Source: Panagrolaimus kolymaensis (lineage: Eukaryota > Nematoda > Chromadorea > Rhabditida > Panagrolaimidae). From it: 64,000 nucleotides of DNA. The position numbers and the translations under genes were made by a program. The DNA lies in NCBI GenBank assembly GCA_028622995.1, contig JAJQJQ010000029.1, positions 1,364,001 to 1,428,000 of the forward strand. Direction: 5' to 3'. Position 1 is the first letter of the stretch. Each line of letters opens with the position of its first letter. The notes beneath the pieces are model-generated. The model was not told where the DNA came from, did no database searches, and was given only the letters and a program-made list of their open reading frames with translations. Shown in pieces: positions 58,440 through 64,000 of this stretch.

Positions 58440-59587
58440 TGACAATTTCCTTTACAAATATTTTTAACGAGAATGTCAATAATATTTTTTTCAAATTCCG
58501 ATAGCTTTTCCTTGGTGTTCTAAAAAGGGAAAGAAAATGATGCTATTTTTTGAGATTAAGAAAGTTATTACCTTTACAGAAATACGAGAATCAGAAATTA
58601 TTTCAATGTCCATGGAATTTTCATCATCACCCTCTAAAAGTTCAATAATTTCTTGGGTATCAGTGGAATTATTAGATTCATTGCTTTGTATCGAAGAATT
58701 TTGTTTATTCTTCTTTTTTGAAAGGTTGGGGTTAATAATTTCTATGGATGAATTCCTTTTACGATTATTTATCTAAAAAAATTCAGTTTATTTATTTTTT
58801 CACTAAAAAAGGAATATCGTACTTTTGGGCGATGTGGAGTGGCATCATCAATTTTAGAGTTTCCAAATATTTTATAGCTTTCTGATTCAACACTTTTATT
58901 ATTACTTTCTTCGTATTCAAAAATAATGACTTCATCCACACTTTCTTTGACATCTTTATTTAAGTTTCCAACAACCAAATTATTTAATTTGTTTTTAATT
59001 GTTTCGTCAGACGGGTACAATGTGAGCTTTGAGGGAACTGAAAAGCAAGAAGAAAAACAAAATATATTAAAAAATTCTAATCAAAAAGATTTACCATTTC
59101 TTTATTTTTATCAGCTTTTAAATTTGCAATGAATTTATTTTTCACATTTAATTCTTTTTTTATGCCTTGAATTGCTTCCTCGTAGGCCCGAAGCTTCGCT
59201 TCTTGTTTCTTGGTCAATTCAGAAATCTGAAAATTTTGGTAAAATTTTATATAAAAACCTTGGAAGCAAACTAACTTTTTTTTCATGCTCGTCTTTAACC
59301 GATTGCATTTTTAGAAGTTCGCTCTCGAGGGTTTTTATTTGTTGTTCCAATGTCTCAGCATGGCGACAGTTATCGTTAATTTTATTCTAAAATAAAATAA
59401 GCCTTTAATTAAAAGAATTTCTTTAAAAAATATAAAATTATTACCTTTTCTAACTCATTTTTTAAATTTGCATTTTCCAATTTACAGCTTAATAATTCAT
59501 TCTCTGTTTTGAGTTGATTAATAACTTTTTTGCTTTCTTCCAGTTGCTGAATATGTTTCTCAAGAATTGAAAAAGGTACGCCAGCCA
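58440..59587 (-). pseudogene. truncated array-type coiled-coil gene (copy 4)
   Basis: Exons recognisable from the 5' end: 59587-59444 ('MAGVPFSILEKHIQQLEE', 48 codons), 59389-59279 (37 codons), about 59226-59095 (44 codons), about 59054-58823, about 58772-58571 (nuclear-signal-like 'NNRKRNSSIEIINP') and the start of exon 6, about 58520-58460. The join between exons 3 and 4 does not keep frame with the obvious TTTTCAG acceptor. Similarity to copy 1 stops inside exon 6 near 58460, and all leucine-rich-like exons are missing. The LTR element starts 120 bases further on. I take it as a dead 5' half, although the first five exons have no internal stops. Confidence 0.65.
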
Positions 59588-60166
59588 TGATAAATGTCTA
59601 AAGAATGGGTCGGCATAAAATATGAAAGAATATATAAATTAAAAATATTAGCGAATTTAAATGCGCTTAATATAATAATTCACCCTTAAACCTTTCTTTG
59701 ATCCAAATCTTGCAAGTTCACATGGTATATTATGCTCTTAAGGGAATAAATAAGGTCAAGATTCGTTTACTCTTCAATGAACTTTGCATTTTTAATTATA
59801 ATTAAATTTAACAAAGAAAAAGTTCGATTATTTATTTTGAACCACAAAAAAATCTGCCAACAAAGTATTATTAAAGATAATAGTTTTATTTGAGAATGAA
59901 CAACCAATTTGAATTTTTTTTATTGTTGTTTGGATCGTCGTTTTTTGATGTTCAAATTTTTTTTCACAACTTTATTGAAAGCAAAAACAAAATAAACAAG
60001 TCGTCGGTCGCTCTCTGGCTTTTAGCCTTTTTTGCCAAAATAAAAGAATAGATTTTTTTCTTTCATTTTTTCTTCTTCACTAAAAGCACGAGTTTTTTTT
60101 ATATAGCTTTTTTGCAACAAAAATTTGAGAATATAATTCTGAATTTCATTAAACGAAAGAAGAATT
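59588..60166. other. divergent upstream region of copy 4 and the next F-box-like gene
   Basis: It holds the conserved upstream block at 59713-59790. The rest is AT-rich with no gene. Confidence 0.35.
59713..59790 (-). promoter_or_regulatory. conserved upstream block of copy 4
   Basis: CAAGTTCACATGGTATATTATG followed by TTTACTCTTCAATGAACTTTGC resembles the blocks near 44.6 and 50.5 kb. Confidence 0.3.
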
Positions 60167-61279
60167 ATGAAAAGAAGATATGAAATGGATGATGATTTTG
60201 AAGCTCCTGGATCACCTCCATGGTATGCTAATAGTGATAATCGATATGACTATGATTATTATGATTCAAACAATTGGCCCGAATCTCCTCCATCTCCGAT
60301 TAAAATAAATTTTTCTCCACAACTTCCTCAAAATTTTTCCCTTCCTCGTGATTCCATTAATTATATTCTCAAAAACTTTAAATCTATTAAAATTTACCAA
60401 AAATTAGTTAAAACTTGTAAATATTTTTATCTCAAAAATTCCATTATTCGCGTAAATAAAATTAATATCTCAACTGATGATGAATGGAATATATTTTTTC
60501 GGGAAAAATCTCTTTCATTTTCCCAACAAAAAATTAACCAAAGTAATTGGAAATTTTGGATTGATGAAAGTTTAACTTTTTATAATGATGCTCCAGCATC
60601 GAATTTTGTTAAAAGAATTTTTCATTGCAATCATTTACACTTATGGCGAATTAATTTATCTTTTGAAGATGTTGTGAATATTAAAAATATTTTGGGATTA
60701 AAAGAATTTTCGTTTTATTGTACAAACATATATTCTTCTTCTGAAGGCAAAGAAGAAGAATCTCAAGTTCCACTTGAAAAAGTTTTTGAATTATTTCCAA
60801 CTTTAGAACGTTTTTCTGTGTAAGTTTTTGTTTTTATTCTTTGTTTGGTTCATTCATGGTTTTGCTTTTTAGATCCGGTCCACATAATTTTCTAATTACA
60901 CCCGAAACCGCGAAAAAAATTATTAATTGTCCAAATTTCAAAAATATGAGAGCCCTTGAGTTGAATGAAATTCCAGAAAATTTTGATTTTAAAACTTTTT
61001 CGGAAGCCATGGAAGTAAGTTCCAATTTCTTTTCACTGTCTATCTGATTTCAGAAAATATACAAATTTTTTCTAGCAACAAAATGAAACAGATTTTGAGC
61101 TTTCATTTGTTGAGCCTCTCACAGAAATTTACAGAAAACAACTTCAAGAATATATTGATAAAGTGATTAAAACACACCAAAGAGGAAATTTTCCACCAAT
61201 GATTAAATTTCGTGGAAATCTTAGAATTGATCAACTTCGTAGACTTCGACTTGATCCTTGCTTGACTATTCATAAATAA
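60167..61279 (+). CDS. full-length F-box-like protein, intact reference copy
   Basis: Exons 60167-60819, 60873-61014 and 61076-61279 join in phases 2 and 0 and give 332 residues. The Tyr/Asp/Pro-rich leader (1-45) is probably disordered. The F-box-like segment lies at about 48-100 ('PQNFSLPRDSINYILKNFKS', 'LVKTCKYFYLKNSII'). Leucine-rich-like strands follow, with an acidic insert 'SSSEGKEEESQVPLEKVFEL'. Exons 2-3 ('NFLITPETAKKIINCPNFKN', 'DFKTFSEAME') are the C-terminal half shared with the coiled-coil genes at 22.8-26.2 kb. For exon 3 I used TTTTTCTAG at 61075. An earlier TTTCAG at 61053 would insert a stop. Skp1 binding and substrate recognition are inferred from the F-box-like motif. Confidence 0.82.
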
Positions 61280-61741
61280 ATTAATAATAAACTATTTCAA
61301 TTATGCTTTTTTTAATTTTTTAAACTTCGGAATTGTCCCATTTGTTCAATTTTTAGTTTTCATTAAAATGTTTCAAAAATTATTTATATTTTATGTCGTC
61401 CTTCAACAAAACAAAAAAGAAAGCCTTGTTTGCCACTTTTTGAAAGCTTCTTCGAGATAAAATAAATAATCCAATGGTCAAAAGAAATATCACCAAAAAA
61501 GGCGCCAAAAACAAAATAGTGCTTCCTAGTTAAAATGAACCTTTCCAATCGATCGATTAATAGTACATATGTCGTCTCTTTGGTGTGTGCGAGCGCAGGT
61601 CAGCTTATGTGCCGCAAAAAAAGGAAAATGCATCGATTTATGCCAGTTTTTTTAGTTTGACCTGTGTGCTTACCAAAAAAAAAAACGAAATGGTCATTTT
61701 TAGCTTTTTTGTTTTTTGACTCTTGTTCAATAAAAAATAAA
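61280..61741. other. intergenic region between two F-box-like genes
   Basis: Less AT-rich near 61540-61640 (CCAATCGATCGATTAATAG, GTGTGTGCGAGCGCAGGTCAG), which may be promoter. No gene. Confidence 0.35.
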
Positions 61742-62792
61742 ATGGGTATGAAAAAATATTTTTCTTCTTTAATTCATTGTTTTTCTTTAAAATCTAATAA
61801 AAAGCGAAAAGAAAAAAAGAAACCTAAACTTGATAAATCTATTGTCGAGTTCGAAGATAATTCTGATGCCGCCACGACAACAACGCTCACAAATAAAGCT
61901 AGTAATTCTTCTGCCGGTTCCGCCACCAACAAAAAGAAGCTGAAGTTCTCCATTTTCGCTGATTCGATGAAATCTCAAAACTTTTCATTACATAGAAATA
62001 TTATTAATTATATTCTCAAAAATCCTCATCTCCTCCATCAAATTGTAATTCAAAAATTATATAAAACTTGTAAATATTTTTTCTCGAAAAATCCTATTAT
62101 TTTTATTAACAACGCCATTGCTTACGAAGAAACATGGAATTTATATTATAAAAATCAAAAAATCGTTGTTCCATCTTCAAATTTTAATAAATTAGTTTCA
62201 ACAATTTGGATAAATGAAAATTTAATTTCTCATGTAACTCTAACTTTTGACATTCTTGAAAAAATTGGACATTGTAAAAATTTAAATTTTTCTGGAATCC
62301 TTTTATTTTATGATGATATTTTGCGATGTAAAAGTTTGAATGGACTTAAAACTATCACTCATCATTCCACGATTGTTCAATATCCAGATGGCGAAGAAGT
62401 TTCTAAAGAAAAAGTAGCAGAACTTTTTATCATTGATACTATTCCTTCAATTTCTGAGTAAGTTTTTATCATTTTTTGGTCTAAAGTCTCAAAGTTTTAG
62501 ATCTTGGGTGCGAAAATTGGAAAATAATGAATTACTTTTTTTTAGCTCTGTGCATAGCAGCCATCATCTTCCTTTGCTAACAAAAAATGTTAATTCTCCA
62601 AATCCATTAACAGCTCCACTGCCACCCGTTGTTGCTCCAGCAGCAGCAGCAGCAAACAATACCTTTGAATCAATGTTTGAACAAATAAATAAACTTTGCA
62701 GTAATAAACAACAAGTTTATACAAAACCTTTAAAACTTTATGATCAAGCAAATAACCGCAAAGTTAGCTTTATGGGAATTAGTGAAGAATAA
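61742..62792 (+). CDS. F-box-like protein with an unrelated C-terminal exon
   Basis: Exon 1 is 61742-62457 (phase 2 end). Exon 2 is 62501-62792, or 62546-62792 with the stronger TTTTTTTTAG acceptor; both keep frame. The product is 335 or 320 residues. There is a basic leader and Thr/Ser-rich linker, then the F-box-like segment at about 80-130 ('SQNFSLHRNIINYILKNPHL', 'LYKTCKYFFSKNPIIF') and leucine-rich-like strands up to 'EKVAELFIIDTIPSIS'. The second exon does not match the family's exons 2-3. It is Pro/Ala-rich ('PPVVAPAAAAANN') and ends 'NRKVSFMGISEE'. The gene therefore seems to have captured a foreign last exon. Stop at 62790-62792. Confidence 0.7.
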
Positions 62793-63415
62793 TGGAAGCA
62801 GCGAAGCCTCCAGCCTAAAAACTCTTGATTGTCTTCACTTTTGCCATTATCTGTATCTGTTAACTTTTACACTTGTTTGTGTGTGCGTGCCAGCTGATAG
62901 CTGTTAATAAATATATCGTTAATTAATCATCGCCGAATAAACCGCTGCCTTAGCACTTTATTGAATTTTAAAGAAGAAAAAAATAAAAATGAATTTTTCT
63001 TATTTAAATTACACAGTTTTTTTTCTCTCAATTTTTTTTAGCTTTTGTAATAATATTTGGTATTTTTTTATATGTGTTTCTTTTTTCTAACCATTTTTAT
63101 TGTCATCGATATAATAATAAATAATTTACTGATATAAAAATAACGAAGAAAAAATTAGAAAAGTCTTATTTTAAATCATTTTTAGCTTCAAAAACGCAGC
63201 AATCCATGTGTTCTTCCTTTTCATGGAAATTTCCCCTTTTTTTTAATGTTTTTACTTTGCTTTTTAATGATGTTGGTTGGTAGTCGTCATCAAGAAAAAG
63301 GAAGCAAGCATACTGATAACAACAAACAAAAAAGTGAGGAAGAAGCTTAAAGGTTTTTTTTTGTTGCTCAAAAAGTCTGCTGTTTTCATATTTTTTGGAT
63401 CATAGAAAAAAAAGG
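62793..63415. other. intergenic region upstream of the intact phospholipase gene
   Basis: It includes a 3' untranslated stretch with AATAAATATA near 62906. Otherwise AT-rich with no gene seen. Confidence 0.35.
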
Positions 63416-63976
63416 ATGACAAAAATCAGTTGGATCCTTGGTAAATTCTTTTTTTATTTTTTATTTTAAACTCGAATTAATAATATTATATTTAGGAATT
63501 TTGTTCGCTAGCATTTTAGTCATAGGATGTTTAGCTTTGAAGGATTTGGGTGCTCCAAGCTTCAATTGCCCTGACATGTCTCCAAGTAAAACCATTCCAA
63601 CTTCGGTACATGCTTTAAAACCAGCCGATATTAAAATTGTTGCAGCTTTGGGTGATTCTCTTACAGTTGGTTTTTGTTTTTTGATTTAAAAAAATATTTA
63701 TTACAATAAATAAATAATTAATTAATTTAGGCTGCAAATGGAGCTGGAGCGCCTAAAGAGGATGCAGTTGCTATACTTCTTCAATATCGAGGATTAGCTT
63801 TTCAAGGAGGTGGCGATAAAGGATTGGATGGACACGTTACTCTTCCAAGTTAGTTTTTCGCATAAAACAATATCTTTGAAACTTTTTAACTTTTTAAAAT
63901 TTAGACGTTTTACGAAAATTTAATCCATCCATTTTTGGTTATGCTTTGGGTGTGAGTTCCTCAGATGTTTGGGATA
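63416..63976 (+). CDS. phospholipase-B-like GDSL lipase with intact block I (partial)
   Basis: Exons 63416-63440, 63496-63665, 63731-63848 and 63905-63976, phases 1, 0, 1 and 1, then a GTAAGT donor, and the gene runs out of the window. Residues 1-25 form a signal peptide or anchor ([18 protein letters not shown]). '[20 protein letters not shown]' is the classic PLB1 block I with the nucleophile serine, followed by '[20 protein letters not shown]' and '[16 protein letters not shown]'. PLB1-type enzymes hydrolyse acyl chains from phospholipids at the outer membrane or in the gut lumen. The position and phase of the intron after 'VTLPS' match the inactive paralogue at 8.2-11.0 kb. The later catalytic blocks lie beyond the window. 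Confidence 0.85.
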
Positions 63977-64000
63977 GTAAGTTTTCAAAAAAAAATTTGA

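Overview
The window is nuclear DNA of a small-genome eukaryote, almost certainly a nematode. It is very AT-rich, and its genes are split by many short GT-AG introns (about 45-100 nt) with T-rich TTTTCAG or TTTTTAG acceptors. The gene content fits: a serpentine chemoreceptor, a two-domain C-type lectin, phospholipase-B-like GDSL proteins, a PDZ protein, and large lineage-specific F-box-like families. A clade IV, Panagrolaimus-like worm is my guess; nothing in the sequence proves it. All exon chains were assembled by eye from splice phase and paralogue comparison.

Layout. 0-5 kb: the tail of an unknown gene, an unknown gene with a broken frame, and a two-PDZ gene. 5-11 kb: a long AT-rich gap, then a phospholipase-B-like protein that has lost all of its GDSL catalytic residues. 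11-17 kb: five short copies of an F-box-like family, two of them damaged. 17.7-18.4 kb: a perfect 211-bp inverted repeat. 19-26 kb: an unknown gene, a gene joining a coiled-coil leader to two CX2C/HXC modules, and two tandem coiled-coil plus leucine-rich-like genes. 27-30 kb: methylenetetrahydrofolate reductase. 32-40 kb: a full-length F-box-like gene, a chemoreceptor and an SLC17-type transporter. 40-50 kb: a tandem array of four coiled-coil genes on the minus strand, with a fifth truncated copy at 58.4-59.6 kb. 51-62 kb: F-box-like genes, a C-type lectin gene, and a complete 2.6-kb LTR retrotransposon that carries only gag. 63.4 kb to the end: the start of a phospholipase B with an intact GDSL serine.

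The most interesting signal is modular. Three gene families here seem to be built from interchangeable, phase-compatible exon blocks. A 39- or 48-codon coiled-coil leader, often followed by a 37-codon exon, heads both the tandem array and the zinc-module gene. A three-exon C-terminal half is shared by the full-length F-box-like genes and the two coiled-coil genes at 22.8-26.2 kb. Short F-box-like genes stop exactly where that shared half would begin. Rapid birth, death, truncation and shuffling is the pattern known for nematode F-box and related substrate-adaptor families, so a role in ubiquitin-ligase target recognition is a reasonable inference, not a demonstrated one.
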